A DNA stretch of 64,000 nt, taken from assembly GCA_022826865.1 (NCBI GenBank), contig JAJDUC010000037.1, positions 1 to 64,000 on the forward strand. Reading direction: 5' to 3'. Source of the stretch: Anaerolineae bacterium. GTDB lineage: Bacteria > Chloroflexota > Anaerolineae > Aggregatilineales > Phototrophicaceae. Within the stretch, counting starts at the first letter, position 1, and each line of letters starts with the position of its first letter. Under the pieces are notes generated by a model. It was not told the origin of the DNA. It saw only the letters and a program-made list of their open reading frames with translations, and did not search any database. Below, in pieces: positions 35,875 through 45,279 of the stretch. Made by a program: the position numbers and the translations under genes.

Positions 35875-37422
35875 TTAATTGTGCTCCCTTCCGAAGAGGC
35901 CGGTTGGTTTCAGGAGCAGGACCAAGGCAAAAATAACCAGGGCGAAGGCTTCCTTATATGCGGCGCCACGGCTGGGATCGGGGTGGCAGCCGGCGCCAAG
36001 GGCCTCCACAATGCCCACGATGATGCCGCCAAACAGCGCGCCGGGCACGGAACCCAGTCCGCCCAGAACAACAATCACGTAAGAACGACCGACCATCTCC
36101 GCGCCTACCCAGGGCACCCAGGCGAAAATCGGGATCAAAGCGGCGCCGGACATTGCCGCCAGCATTGAACCGAGCGCGAATGACAACGTGTTCATGTTGG
36201 TGGGGTTGATGCCGGTGACCGCGGCCGCTTGCCGGTCCTGGCTGGTTGCGCGCAAGGCGCGGCCGGTCCAGGTGCGCTGCAAGAAATACAGCAGCGCAAA
36301 TATCAGCACGATGCCTACAACCATCGCAAAGGCGCGGTCTCCTATGATGTTGATTGGCCCAAAAGCGAAGTCTTCAGTGATCGTCGTCCGCTGCAGCGTG
36401 AAGCGGCGTATCTCGATAAAGCGATCGGTCCGCTGGGGGAAGGGCCCGGCGACCGCCAAAGTTGTGTATTCAATGACGAAGCCAAAACCGAATGTGATCA
36501 GAATGGCGTACTCGGCGGCGCGTTCGATCAGCCCTTCGTGCATTGGCTTGAGAAAGGTCCGTTCGAAGAGGGCGCCCATCACAAAAACAATAACCGCCGC
36601 CACCGGGATTCCCCAGATGGGGTTGATGCTGACCTCCGTGCCGGTCAAGTCACTGAGGACATTGCCGCCATGCAGCAAAAAGTAGAATGAAAAATAACCG
36701 CCGACCATATACAACTGGCCGTGGGCGAAACTTACGATTCCCTGTACGGAATAGATCAGCGTCAAGCCGACCGCCATTAATGAATAGATGCTGCCGATGA
36801 CAACGCCATTTGCCGTCTGCTGCGTCAGATAGGTCAATGAAAACGGGGCTAGTACACAGGGATTGTCCGGGTTTTGGATGGCGAAAAGCGTATAAATCTG
36901 CCAGGCGCCCAGCGATCCAAGTGTAATCATCCAGTCGCGGTTGATCTTCGGCGTGCTTTTCCACATCAGTCCGATGATGAGCGGACCGATGGCGAAGCCG
37001 CCCAGAGCGGCCGCCGTCAGCACATTTTGGTCGTCCGCTTCAAGTTCGCGGTAGTGCCTTGGCAGGATATAAGCCGCGATCGCCGCCCAGAGCGGTCCGG
37101 CCAGAATCAGCCACAGCGCTGACGGCAGATTGGGATCGACAACGCGCACTAAAACCTGGGATGTCGCAAAGACCGTGACAATGACGCCGACCATCATGGT
37201 GGTGCGCCGAATCATAGCCGGTTCAAAATAAAGCAGCGCTACGCCAATTGGTCCCAAAGCAAAACCGCCAATGACGCCGGCAATTTGCAGAGTCGTCTTG
37301 GAAATCTGATCTTCCTTGGGCTGGTCCTGGTTCACTCCGGGCATCACGAACAAGCCGACGGTCGCCCAGAGCGGTCCGGCCACCATGAGCCAGAGAATAA
37401 AGAGGGTGTCTTCAATAACCAT
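35875..37422 (-). CDS. livH: Branched-chain amino acid-type permease LivH with extra N-terminal domain
   Basis: Residues ~205-515 are a normal LivH permease (NGVVIGSIYSLMAVGLTLIY; VSFAHGQLYMVGGYF; ATSQDRQAAAVTGINPTNMN). Before it lie about 200 residues of extra membrane sequence made of two similar halves. LWLMVAGPLWATVGLFVMP with GGFALGPIGVALLY in the first half matches LWLILAGPLWAAIAAYILP with GGFAIGPLIIGLMW in the second. Normal LivH is about 290-300 aa, so this one is far longer. No strong ribosome-binding site precedes ATG 37422. The extension is in frame and coding-like, so I keep it. Its role is unknown. Confidence 0.88.
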   Translation of the reverse strand: MVIEDTLFILWLMVAGPLWATVGLFVMPGVNQDQPKEDQISKTTLQIAGVIGGFALGPIGVALLYFEPAMIRRTTMMVGVIVTVFATSQVLVRVVDPNLPSALWLILAGPLWAAIAAYILPRHYRELEADDQNVLTAAALGGFAIGPLIIGLMWKSTPKINRDWMITLGSLGAWQIYTLFAIQNPDNPCVLAPFSLTYLTQQTANGVVIGSIYSLMAVGLTLIYSVQGIVSFAHGQLYMVGGYFSFYFLLHGGNVLSDLTGTEVSINPIWGIPVAAVIVFVMGALFERTFLKPMHEGLIERAAEYAILITFGFGFVIEYTTLAVAGPFPQRTDRFIEIRRFTLQRTTITEDFAFGPINIIGDRAFAMVVGIVLIFALLYFLQRTWTGRALRATSQDRQAAAVTGINPTNMNTLSFALGSMLAAMSGAALIPIFAWVPWVGAEMVGRSYVIVVLGGLGSVPGALFGGIIVGIVEALGAGCHPDPSRGAAYKEAFALVIFALVLLLKPTGLFGREHN

Positions 37423-37482
37423 AGGCAGTGCCCTGCTGTATTGGTCCCGTGGGAGCGCGCCGCTTTGACATTGCTGGTAACG

Positions 37483-37512
37483 AAAAAGAGGGCGGCTTAG
37501 GCAGCCGCCCTC
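37483..37512 (-). terminator. Terminator between livK and livH
   Basis: On the minus strand a perfect ten-base stem GAGGGCGGCT/AGCCGCCCTC with a five-base loop is followed by TTTTT. It lies 17 bases after the livK stop and upstream of livH. It should reduce transcription of the permease and ATPase genes relative to the binding protein. Confidence 0.85.
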
Positions 37513-37528
37513 AATTCACGCTCAGTCC

Positions 37529-38866
37529 TTAGGGAGATGTCCCGGGCACGATATAGGAAGTGCCATGCGTCTGATACACCTCCGGATATATCACAGCCGC
37601 ATCCAATCCGCTTTGACCGGGCTCAAAGTATTGCATGACGGTCACAATCGGATCGGGCCACTGGTGCCACATGAATTCCGGCGTGCCTTCCGGCAAATCC
37701 GGATTGTGGCCGCCAAAGCGGAAGTAGTAGCGACCCTGCGACAAGTCAAGATCGGTCGCCTCGATGGCCCCGACTATGGCGGCGGCATCAGTATAGCTGC
37801 CGGCGCGCTCCATAGCGTCCGCAATGATGTAAACCGCGTCATAAGTCGCCATGGCAAAACTCGGCACGATATCCCCGAATTCCATCTCGTACTTGGCGTT
37901 CAAGGCGACCGCCGCGTCACTGAATAGGCTGGGAATGATCCCTACGCGATTGAAGGCGCAATAGTTGCCATCCGGCACCGTCGCCCAGTATTGTTCCGAC
38001 TGGAAGGCAAACTGATTGGTCACGCAAATCGTATCGGCGGACGGCGCCACGCCCAGCTCGGACATCTGCTGGGTGAGATTGAAAGAAGTCTCCCCCGTCA
38101 CGATGATGCGGATGACGTCCGGCGCCTCGGCCCGGGCCTGGATACGACTAAGGATCGGGACAAAGTCCTCCGTGCCCAATTCGACATCAATTTGCGACAC
38201 TGTGGCGCCGGCGGCCTCAAATCGAGCTTTCTCGTCCGCCGCGGCCGGCTGGCCGTAATCGGTGTTTTCGACGATCAATACGACATCGTCCACGCCCAAA
38301 CTGAGCAGCCAATCGACGACAACGCTGCCGACCATGGAGCTCGCGGGCGAAATCCGGAAGATATGGTCGATGCCATCTTCGAAGCGAGGCGGCGCGCCAT
38401 CAAACTCACGAATGCCGTTGGCGCTGACATTGTCGTTCCAAGGTTCAGAGAATACCGTGGGAATCTGATTCGCTTCCATGATGCCCATGGTCGCCAAACC
38501 GACGGCGCTATGGTAGACGCCGAGCATCGCGTCCACTTCGTCTTCCAGAATCAGGCGTTCGGCAACCGCCTGGCCACGTTCCGGGCTACCTTCGGAATCG
38601 CCCGTGACCACCGCAACTTGATGATTTACACCATCAATTTGGATGCCGCAATCAGCGTTGATATCGGCCGCCGCCTGCTTGGCCGCCCAATCCATCGCTA
38701 TGCCGCCGGCGACCGCGCCGGGCGCGGACAGCGGCGCCAAATTACCCAACGTGATAGTGTAATCGGCGAATTCGCAATGGCCGTCCGCCTGCGCCATGCC
38801 AATCGGCAGAAGGGCAAATATCGCCAGAAGCGCGACGCAATTCATGAACATTCTTCTGCGTTTCAT
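37529..38866 (-). CDS. livK: Liv-type ABC substrate-binding protein
   Basis: Receptor of the Liv importer, 445 aa, type I periplasmic-binding fold. A Sec signal peptide (MKRRRMFMNCVALLAIFALLPIGMAQA) precedes the mature chain. Family features include ITLGNLAPLSAPG, VDAMLGVYHSAVGLATM and VDDVVLIVENTDYGQPAA. A GGAGG ribosome-binding site precedes ATG 38866. It is the first gene of the operon and is separated from livH by a strong terminator. Confidence 0.92.
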   Translation of the reverse strand: MKRRRMFMNCVALLAIFALLPIGMAQADGHCEFADYTITLGNLAPLSAPGAVAGGIAMDWAAKQAAADINADCGIQIDGVNHQVAVVTGDSEGSPERGQAVAERLILEDEVDAMLGVYHSAVGLATMGIMEANQIPTVFSEPWNDNVSANGIREFDGAPPRFEDGIDHIFRISPASSMVGSVVVDWLLSLGVDDVVLIVENTDYGQPAAADEKARFEAAGATVSQIDVELGTEDFVPILSRIQARAEAPDVIRIIVTGETSFNLTQQMSELGVAPSADTICVTNQFAFQSEQYWATVPDGNYCAFNRVGIIPSLFSDAAVALNAKYEMEFGDIVPSFAMATYDAVYIIADAMERAGSYTDAAAIVGAIEATDLDLSQGRYYFRFGGHNPDLPEGTPEFMWHQWPDPIVTVMQYFEPGQSGLDAAVIYPEVYQTHGTSYIVPGTSP

Positions 38867-39198
38867 TTCGTTGTCCTCCAGATGATTTGATAAACGTTCC
38901 TGCCGCTACTTGCGGGCGCGGCGCGCTGCCATGGAAATTCTTTGCCTAATATGCAATACGGCCTGAAAACGGCGCCTCGTCCGGAAGTCCAAGTAGACAA
39001 TGGCGCGGAGCAGGTTTTGCGCGCTCCACGCTCCAGGACGGAAAGCAAACGAATGCCAGATGCGACACTTTTTTCCGTCCTTATTCCAAAAGAGTAACGA
39101 CTGCGTATGCTAATGTCAAGCAAGTAGGTTTCGCGAGGGCGGCCCAGGGCAATCGCATCAAAATCATAATGAGCGGTTCGCTACGAAAATTGCGAAAA
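38867..39198. other. Upstream control region of livK, otherwise non-coding
   Basis: No gene is visible. This region must carry the livK promoter on the minus strand, but I found no well-spaced -35/-10 pair. Confidence 0.4.
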
Positions 39199-39338
39199 TG
39201 TAGGGGCGTCTCGTGAGACGCCCGTTGAAAATGGCCTGCAAATTGCGGGCGTTTCGGCGAAACGCCCCTACAGATTACATAATTTGAGGGGAAAATGTCA
39301 TTTATCGGCGCAATTTAAATTTGATGCGATTGCCCTGG
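39199..39338. repeat. Repeat family A, copy 2 (MITE-like)
   Basis: Exactly 140 bases and in the same orientation as 1-140. The inverted termini TGTAGGGGCGT and ACGCCCCTACA and both internal hairpins are retained. Most of the roughly nine differences fall in the tail after the second terminus. Confidence 0.85.
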
Positions 39339-39571
39339 AGGGTGGCCAAGGCATTTGACAAGCCAGGGGCGAATTTGTATATTGGCAAGTCATTGAGTGT
39401 GCGCAGTCCGCGCCGTCTGTTTTGGAATTGTCGCTGCTTGATTCAGGCGCCGGGCGCGTTTGCCAGGGCCGATGACGCATATGGAAGGGAGGCCAATCTG
39501 ACCAATTCTATCGTTATCGTATTGATTTCTGTCTTGACAGATTGCCAAGTCTTGGGAGGGCTTAAATTCAG
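39339..39571. other. Upstream region of dppA
   Basis: Non-coding. A perfect -35 hexamer TTGACA occurs at 39534-39539 but has no -10 at the right distance. GGGAGGG at 39554-39560 is the probable ribosome-binding site of dppA, at a rather long distance. Confidence 0.4.
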
Positions 39572-41092
39572 ATGAACAGAAACAGAATCGCATTGCTTAT
39601 CTTATTGCTGGTCGCCTCTGTTCTCGGCGTCAGCATGTTGACATCGGCGCAAATGTCGGAAAGCGTGCTGCGTTCCGCGCATGACGCCGAATGGACCGGT
39701 TTGGATCCGCACGTTGCCAGCACCGTTTCCAGTTTCTACGTGCTGGCGAATGTGGTCGAATCCTTGACTACGAATGACGACAACATCGAGTTGACGCCGC
39801 TGCTTGCGACAGATTGGTCACAATCGGAAGATGGCTTGACCTGGACCTTCAACCTGCGGGAAGGCGTGCACTTCTCCAACGGCGTGGAAATGACGTCGGA
39901 ACATGTCGTCTTTTCGATGAACCGGATCATCAATCCGGATACCGGTTCCGGACGCGTCGCTTCGGTCGGCGGACCGGACGCGGTTTGGGAGGCGATGGAC
40001 ACATACAGCGTGAGCGTGACGACGCCTCAGCCCAACGCCATCCTGCCGGTCTTGCTGGCGAGCCGCGCGACCGCTGTCGTGCATCCCGACAGCGTGGACG
40101 AGAATGGCGTAATCGTCGTGCCGATCGGCACCGGTCCGTTCATCATCGAAGATCTCGATGGCACAATCAGCATGACGCTGGCCAAGAACGAGAATTACTG
40201 GATGGAAGGCATGCCGCTGCTCGACGCTGTGGAGATCACCGTCATTCAGGAAGATGCGGCGCGCGAGGCGGCGCTGCTGGGCGGCGAGGTCGACTTTGTG
40301 ACGAGCGTCGCGCCGCAAGCCGTACAAGCGCTGCAAGACAACTCGGAAGTCGTCGTCCTGGTTTCGCCGGCTCTGGCTTACAAATACATCGGCTTGAACC
40401 TGATGCGCGAGCCGCTCAATGATGTGCGCGTGCGCCAGGCGATCGCTTATGCCATCAATCGCGACGACTTGTGCGCGGCCGGCGATTTCGGTTTGTGCAC
40501 GCCCCTTTACGGCGGCCCGATCGATACCGGCAGCCCCTGGCACTTTGAATACGCGCCTTACTCGCAGGATCTGGACAAAGCGCGCGCCTTGCTGGCCGAA
40601 GCCGGCTATGCGGACGGATTCGAGATGGAGTTAATGCCGACATCGACCTATCAAGACACGGTACGGCAGGCGCAGGTGCTGCAGGCGCAATTGGGCGCAG
40701 TCGGGATAACGACGACGATCAACGCGCCGGAATGGGCCGAATGGCTCGAGCTCGAGGGCAATTTCCGCTATGACGGCTACATCTGCAGTTGGAATGGCTT
40801 GGTTGATGTCGAGCACTACTTCTATCTGCAGCATCGCACGGACGAAGTTTTCAACTTCACCGGCTACAGCAATCCGGACTTTGACGCCCTGGTGGAAAAA
40901 GGACGCACGGTTTCCGATTTCGACGAACGCTACGCTATCTATGCAGAAGCAAACCGCATTCTTGTGGATGCCGTTCCCTACGTCTACTTCTACAACCCGG
41001 CCTTCGTACGCGCTATGAGCCCGCGCGTTCAGGGTTATGTCCTGCGTTCGGACAACGCCAATCTCTACATGAACACCTATCTCGAAGGTTAA
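39572..41092 (+). CDS. dppA: Peptide/nickel-type ABC binding protein
   Basis: Family 5 extracellular solute-binding protein, 506 aa, normally binding di- or oligopeptides or, in related members, other solutes. A Sec signal sequence (IALLILLLVASVLGVSMLTSAQ) is present, with no lipobox. Typical motifs are LTWTFNLREGVHFSNG, MTSEHVVFSMNRI and VRQAIAYAINRDDL. The permeases dppB and dppC follow. A strong terminator-like palindrome lies ten bases after its stop. The symbol reflects family and operon; the ligand is unknown. Confidence 0.9.
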   Translation: MNRNRIALLILLLVASVLGVSMLTSAQMSESVLRSAHDAEWTGLDPHVASTVSSFYVLANVVESLTTNDDNIELTPLLATDWSQSEDGLTWTFNLREGVHFSNGVEMTSEHVVFSMNRIINPDTGSGRVASVGGPDAVWEAMDTYSVSVTTPQPNAILPVLLASRATAVVHPDSVDENGVIVVPIGTGPFIIEDLDGTISMTLAKNENYWMEGMPLLDAVEITVIQEDAAREAALLGGEVDFVTSVAPQAVQALQDNSEVVVLVSPALAYKYIGLNLMREPLNDVRVRQAIAYAINRDDLCAAGDFGLCTPLYGGPIDTGSPWHFEYAPYSQDLDKARALLAEAGYADGFEMELMPTSTYQDTVRQAQVLQAQLGAVGITTTINAPEWAEWLELEGNFRYDGYICSWNGLVDVEHYFYLQHRTDEVFNFTGYSNPDFDALVEKGRTVSDFDERYAIYAEANRILVDAVPYVYFYNPAFVRAMSPRVQGYVLRSDNANLYMNTYLEG

Positions 41093-41101
41093 TCTTGCTA
41101 T

Positions 41102-41133
41102 GGGCGCGAGCGGCCGCTCGCGCCCGCATTTTT
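41102..41133 (+). terminator. Terminator between dppA and dppB
   Basis: A perfect 24-base palindrome (arms GGGCGCGAGCGG/CCGCTCGCGCCC) at 41102-41125 is followed by GCA and TTTTT. It should limit read-through into the permease genes. Confidence 0.8.
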
Positions 41134-41174
41134 CTCTGCAATGCTGTGAAAATAGCGTTGAGGGCAGGTAGAGC

Positions 41175-42122
41175 TTGAATTACCAGTACATTGCGCAGCG
41201 CCTGCTCCTGGCTGTGATCGTCATCCTCGGTGTGACCTTCGTGGTCTTTATGATCATGCAGATAGTCCCGGGGGATCCGGCGCGCGTCGTTCTCGGCCCC
41301 TACGCCAGCGATGAATCGGTCCAGGGCTTGCGCGAGCGTTTGGGGCTCAACCGCCCCTTCATCGAGCAGTACATCTCCTGGCTTGGCAACGCAATACGCG
41401 GCGACTTCGGCCAAAGCCTGCTCAACGGGCAAGATGTGGCGCCACAATTGATCAGCCGCATGGGGCCGTCTTTCGAACTGGCTATGGTTTCGCTGCTCTT
41501 CGGCCTCGCCATAGCCTTCCCGGTTGGCATGATATCGGCGCTCAAGCCGGGCAGCGCTATCGATGTGGTCGCGACTTTGTTCAGCCAAATCGGCGTCTCC
41601 GTGCCTTCATTCTGGATGGGCATCCTTCTCATCATCTTTCTCTCGTTGCATCTGAACCTGTTCCCGCCCAGCGGCTACACGCCAATCTGGGAAAATGTAA
41701 GCGACTGGTTCCACCATATCTTTTTGCCCGCCTTCACCGCCGGCTTCGTCAGCGCGTCCATTCAGACGCGTTTCATTCGCAGCGCCATGCTTGATGTCCT
41801 CAACGCCAACTATGTACAGACCGCGCGCGCCAAAGGCTTGGCTGAGCGCGCCGTCGTCCTGAATCATGCGCTGCGCAACGCCTTGATCAATATCGTGACG
41901 ATTATCGGTTTGCAGATTACGGCGCTCTTCAGCGGCGTCGTCATCGTCGAGGTCGTTTTCTCCTGGCCCGGTCTGGGCCGGCTGGCGCTCAACGCCGTTG
42001 AGGAAAGGGACTATCCGCTTTTGCAAGGCACCGTTTTTGTTGTGGCTGTCATGGTAACTATGGTCAATCTCTTTGTAGATCTGCTTTATTTCTTGCTCGA
42101 TCCGCGCATCGAGTACGCCTGA
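41175..42122 (+). CDS. dppB: Peptide/nickel-type ABC permease DppB
   Basis: Membrane subunit of 315 aa with six helices. It has the family N-terminus YIAQRLLLAVIVILGVTFVV, then IVPGDPARVVLGPYA and the EAA loop YVQTARAKGLAERAVVLNHALRN (first part). It begins with TTG at 41175, a weak start. dppC follows after 12 bases. Confidence 0.93.
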   Translation: MNYQYIAQRLLLAVIVILGVTFVVFMIMQIVPGDPARVVLGPYASDESVQGLRERLGLNRPFIEQYISWLGNAIRGDFGQSLLNGQDVAPQLISRMGPSFELAMVSLLFGLAIAFPVGMISALKPGSAIDVVATLFSQIGVSVPSFWMGILLIIFLSLHLNLFPPSGYTPIWENVSDWFHHIFLPAFTAGFVSASIQTRFIRSAMLDVLNANYVQTARAKGLAERAVVLNHALRNALINIVTIIGLQITALFSGVVIVEVVFSWPGLGRLALNAVEERDYPLLQGTVFVVAVMVTMVNLFVDLLYFLLDPRIEYA

Positions 42123-42134
42123 GGTCAGCGTCTA

Positions 42135-43037
42135 GTGGACCTTCAGGATCGGTCGGCCGGGCGCCAGGCGTATATGGACGATTCTTTGGGCCCGGCGAAT
42201 ACGCTGTGGCGCGATGCGCTCCGTCGCCTGCTTCGTCATCGGTTGGCAATGTTCGGCGCAGTTGTGCTGACGCTCGTCGCCATCATGGGCGTATTCGGCA
42301 CAGCGATTGCGCCATACGACCCCAATGGCATGGACTTCGCCAATCGCTTCGCCAGCCCCTCTTTCGCGCATTGGATGGGCACGGACGACTTTGGGCGCGA
42401 TATCTTTTCGCGCATAATCGTCGGCGCGCGCGTCTCATTGCTTTCTGGCGTGGTGGCCGTCAGCGTCGCGACCGCCGTAGGCACATCACTCGGCTTGATC
42501 GCCGGTTACAGCACCCGCTTGACGGACGAAGTTATCATGCGGGCGATGGATGTGCTGTACGCCTTTCCGGCTATCCTCTTGGCGATCGCGGTTTTGGCGG
42601 CTTTGGGCAAAGGAATTGAAAACGCCATGATCGCCATCGGCGTCGTCTACATTCCGATTTTCGCCCGAATTGCGCGCGCGGCCGTGCTCGGCATCCGCAA
42701 CGAAGAGTTCATCATTGCGGCGCGCGCCCTGGGCGCGGGCAATATCAGAATCCTGGCGACGCATGTCTTGCCCAATGTGCTTTCACCGATCATCGTGGAA
42801 ATCACGCTGAGTTTGGCATTTGCCATTCTGGCCGAGGCCGCGCTGAGTTTCTTCGGTTTGGGCACACAGCCGCCGGATCCCAGTTGGGGACGGATGCTTT
42901 CCGAAGGGCGCGATTTCTTCCGGCAATCCGGTTGGATGGGTGTATTCCCGGGCCTGGCGATTTTCTTCACAGTGATGGGATTCAACTTCCTCGGCGATGG
43001 GCTCAGAGATGCGCTGGATCCCAAGCTTCGCCGTTAA
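42135..43037 (+). CDS. dppC: Peptide/nickel-type ABC permease DppC
   Basis: Second membrane subunit, 300 aa. Hallmarks are FASPSFAHWMGTDDFGRDIF, RVSLLSGVVAVSVATAVG and the EAA loop ALGAGNIRILATHVLPNVL. The start used is GTG 42135 after GAGGTC; an ATG at 42174 is a possible shorter start. The gene ends inside the next one (overlap of up to 41 bases). DppD and DppF ATPase genes are missing nearby. Confidence 0.92.
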   Translation: MDLQDRSAGRQAYMDDSLGPANTLWRDALRRLLRHRLAMFGAVVLTLVAIMGVFGTAIAPYDPNGMDFANRFASPSFAHWMGTDDFGRDIFSRIIVGARVSLLSGVVAVSVATAVGTSLGLIAGYSTRLTDEVIMRAMDVLYAFPAILLAIAVLAALGKGIENAMIAIGVVYIPIFARIARAAVLGIRNEEFIIAARALGAGNIRILATHVLPNVLSPIIVEITLSLAFAILAEAALSFFGLGTQPPDPSWGRMLSEGRDFFRQSGWMGVFPGLAIFFTVMGFNFLGDGLRDALDPKLRR

Positions 43038-45279
43038 TCTCGGGGACATCCGCGCGCGCCGTCTTCTGGGCACGGCGATTCTCTCTGGCAGCGCGCTTAG
43101 CCTCGAGATCGCGCTGACCCGCGTATTCTCCCTCCTCTATTATCCGCCTTATGTGTTTTTCATCATCTCCGTCGCCATCCTGGGCATCGGCATCGGGGCG
43201 GCGATTCCCGCGCTGCGCCCGGCGCTAGCCCAGCGGGCGCGGCTGACGCTATTTTGCGGCGGCGCCGTCTTGGCGACCTTGCTTCCCATGCTCTTTGTCG
43301 CGCTGGCGGGCAGCCTGGATATTCAGATTGTTCTTTTTGCTCTGCTCGTGCTGCCGTATACATTCTTCGGTTTGACGCTGTCATGCCTGTTTGTTGAACG
43401 GGCGGAATCCAGCCGAGTCTTGTACATGAGCGATCTGGTCGGCGCCGGGCTTGGCGCCCTGTTTGCGATCCCGCTGCTAAACGCTTTCGGCGCGATCAAT
43501 GTGGCGCTTCTGGCGGCATTCGGTTTCTCGCTCGCCGGTTTATGCTTCGCGCAGCGGCGCGGCCTGCCCCTTGCTTCCGCCTTCATCGCTATCGCCGCAC
43601 TCGTCGTCGCCCTCAATGCGCTGACCAATTTTCTGGACGTCAATGTACATTCTCTGCCGACCCAGAAGCCGATAGTGAGCGCGCTGGAGCGGGGCGGACG
43701 GGTTTTGGAAAGCCGCTGGGATGCCTTCGCCCACACCGACCTGGTGGACCCCGGCGGCGGACGTCCCTGGCGCATTTATGTCGATGGCGGTGCCGCTTCC
43801 GTCATGCCAACGGCGTCCGCCCGCGCCGATTTGATGCGCGACATCGGGTTTTTCCCCTTCGCCACCAATCAGCCAGAGACCGTATTCATCATAGGTCCTG
43901 GCGCCGGGCTGGATGTCTGGTTCGCTCGGCAAGGCAATGCCCAGCGCATCCGTGCCGTCGAGGTTAACGCGGCCAGCGTGGACATGGCGCAAGCGCGGCG
44001 CGCCTACCACGGCGACGTCTACAACGCGCCCGGCGTCGAGATCGTGGTGGACGACGGGCGCAGCGTCCTTAGGCGATCAGCTGCGAAATACGACTTGATC
44101 TACTTGTCACAGGTCGTCACTTTGGCGGCGGAACGCGGCGGCTACGCGCTTTCGGAGAATTCGATTTATACTGTGGAGGCTTTCAGCGAATACTTGGCGC
44201 ATCTTAAACCAGGCGGACAGATCGCCCTGAAGCTCTACGATGAGATCACCTTGACCCGGGCCTTGTCGACCGCGATTGCCGCCCTGCGCCGCGCTGGCTT
44301 GAGCGATCAGCAGGCGCTGCAGCATTTGATGGCTTTCGTCGATGACAGGAGCGATCCGGCGATTCCCATCCTGCTCGTGGCTGAAAGCGCCTTCAGCGAA
44401 GACGATTCCCTGGTTCTGGGCGCGATCGCGCGGCAGGTTGGCTTCAGACCACTGCTTCTGCCGCAAGTCCTCGTGCAGCCGCCTTTGGACGCGATCGCCA
44501 GCGGCAACTCGTCAATGGATGCGATCATCGCTGCATCCGATGTCGATATTTCACCTCCCACGGACGACCGGCCCTATTTCTTTCAATTCGAAAGCGGCAT
44601 TCCCACAAGCTTGATTCCGCTTTGTCTTATCGCGCTCGCCGTCAGCGGCGTCGTCCTGCTATTGATTGCAAACGAAAGGCGGCGCGCGGATGACGGCGCT
44701 CACCGCTACCTGCCGGCCTATTTTGCGCTCTTGGGCGTCGGTTTCATCGCGGTCGAAATCTTTGCGATTCAACAGACGCGCCTTTTCCTCGGCCACCCGA
44801 CGGCGGCGGTCACGCTGGCGCTCGTGACCTTCCTGGTAGGCGGCGGCATCGGCAGTGGTTTAAGCTATAACCTGCTTAAGGCTTCGTTCGAGCGCCGGCC
44901 ACAAGCCGTGACGGCCGCAATTGCGCTGCTATTGGCCGGTTGGAGCCTGCTTTGGAGCTTGCTAAGCCGCGAGTTTCTCGCCGCTGCTTTCGCGGTTCGC
45001 GCATTGCTTGTCGTACTTTCCCTGTCCCCGCTGGCGCTATGCATGGGCATTCCCTTTCCGCAGGCGCTCTCGACAATTGGGCGCGCGAACCGGCGCGGCA
45101 TCGCTCTGGCCTGGTCGCTCAATGGACTGATGACTGTGGTTGGCACAATTGTGTCGGTGCTGCTTTCGATAACGATTGGCTTTGGCGCCGTGATGTTCCT
45201 GGGAGGCGGCGCTTACCTGTTGGCAACGACGGTCCTGATAGCTGGCCGGCGGCGGAGGGAAAATGAATACTCAAACTGA
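42997..45279 (+). CDS. Membrane-bound spermidine-synthase-like protein
   Basis: A 760-aa integral membrane protein with a central Rossmann methyltransferase/spermidine-synthase fold. Several helices at the N-terminus (LLYYPPYVFFIISVAILGI and on) precede the soluble domain (~210-510). Its nucleotide-binding motif is VFIIGPGAGLDVWFARQG with acidic residue in RAVEVN, and VVDDGRSVLR follows. About seven further helices follow. ATG 42997 lies inside dppC; ATG 43012 is an alternative. Polyamine synthesis is not assured, since such fused proteins are mostly uncharacterised. The 17-base overlap with the next gene suggests coupling. Confidence 0.8.
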   Translation: MGSEMRWIPSFAVNLGDIRARRLLGTAILSGSALSLEIALTRVFSLLYYPPYVFFIISVAILGIGIGAAIPALRPALAQRARLTLFCGGAVLATLLPMLFVALAGSLDIQIVLFALLVLPYTFFGLTLSCLFVERAESSRVLYMSDLVGAGLGALFAIPLLNAFGAINVALLAAFGFSLAGLCFAQRRGLPLASAFIAIAALVVALNALTNFLDVNVHSLPTQKPIVSALERGGRVLESRWDAFAHTDLVDPGGGRPWRIYVDGGAASVMPTASARADLMRDIGFFPFATNQPETVFIIGPGAGLDVWFARQGNAQRIRAVEVNAASVDMAQARRAYHGDVYNAPGVEIVVDDGRSVLRRSAAKYDLIYLSQVVTLAAERGGYALSENSIYTVEAFSEYLAHLKPGGQIALKLYDEITLTRALSTAIAALRRAGLSDQQALQHLMAFVDDRSDPAIPILLVAESAFSEDDSLVLGAIARQVGFRPLLLPQVLVQPPLDAIASGNSSMDAIIAASDVDISPPTDDRPYFFQFESGIPTSLIPLCLIALAVSGVVLLLIANERRRADDGAHRYLPAYFALLGVGFIAVEIFAIQQTRLFLGHPTAAVTLALVTFLVGGGIGSGLSYNLLKASFERRPQAVTAAIALLLAGWSLLWSLLSREFLAAAFAVRALLVVLSLSPLALCMGIPFPQALSTIGRANRRGIALAWSLNGLMTVVGTIVSVLLSITIGFGAVMFLGGGAYLLATTVLIAGRRRRENEYSN

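Noticed and set aside
39534-39539. Promoter for dppA at the perfect TTGACA
   Set aside because: No -10-like hexamer lies 16-18 bases downstream; the next candidate is about 23 bases away.
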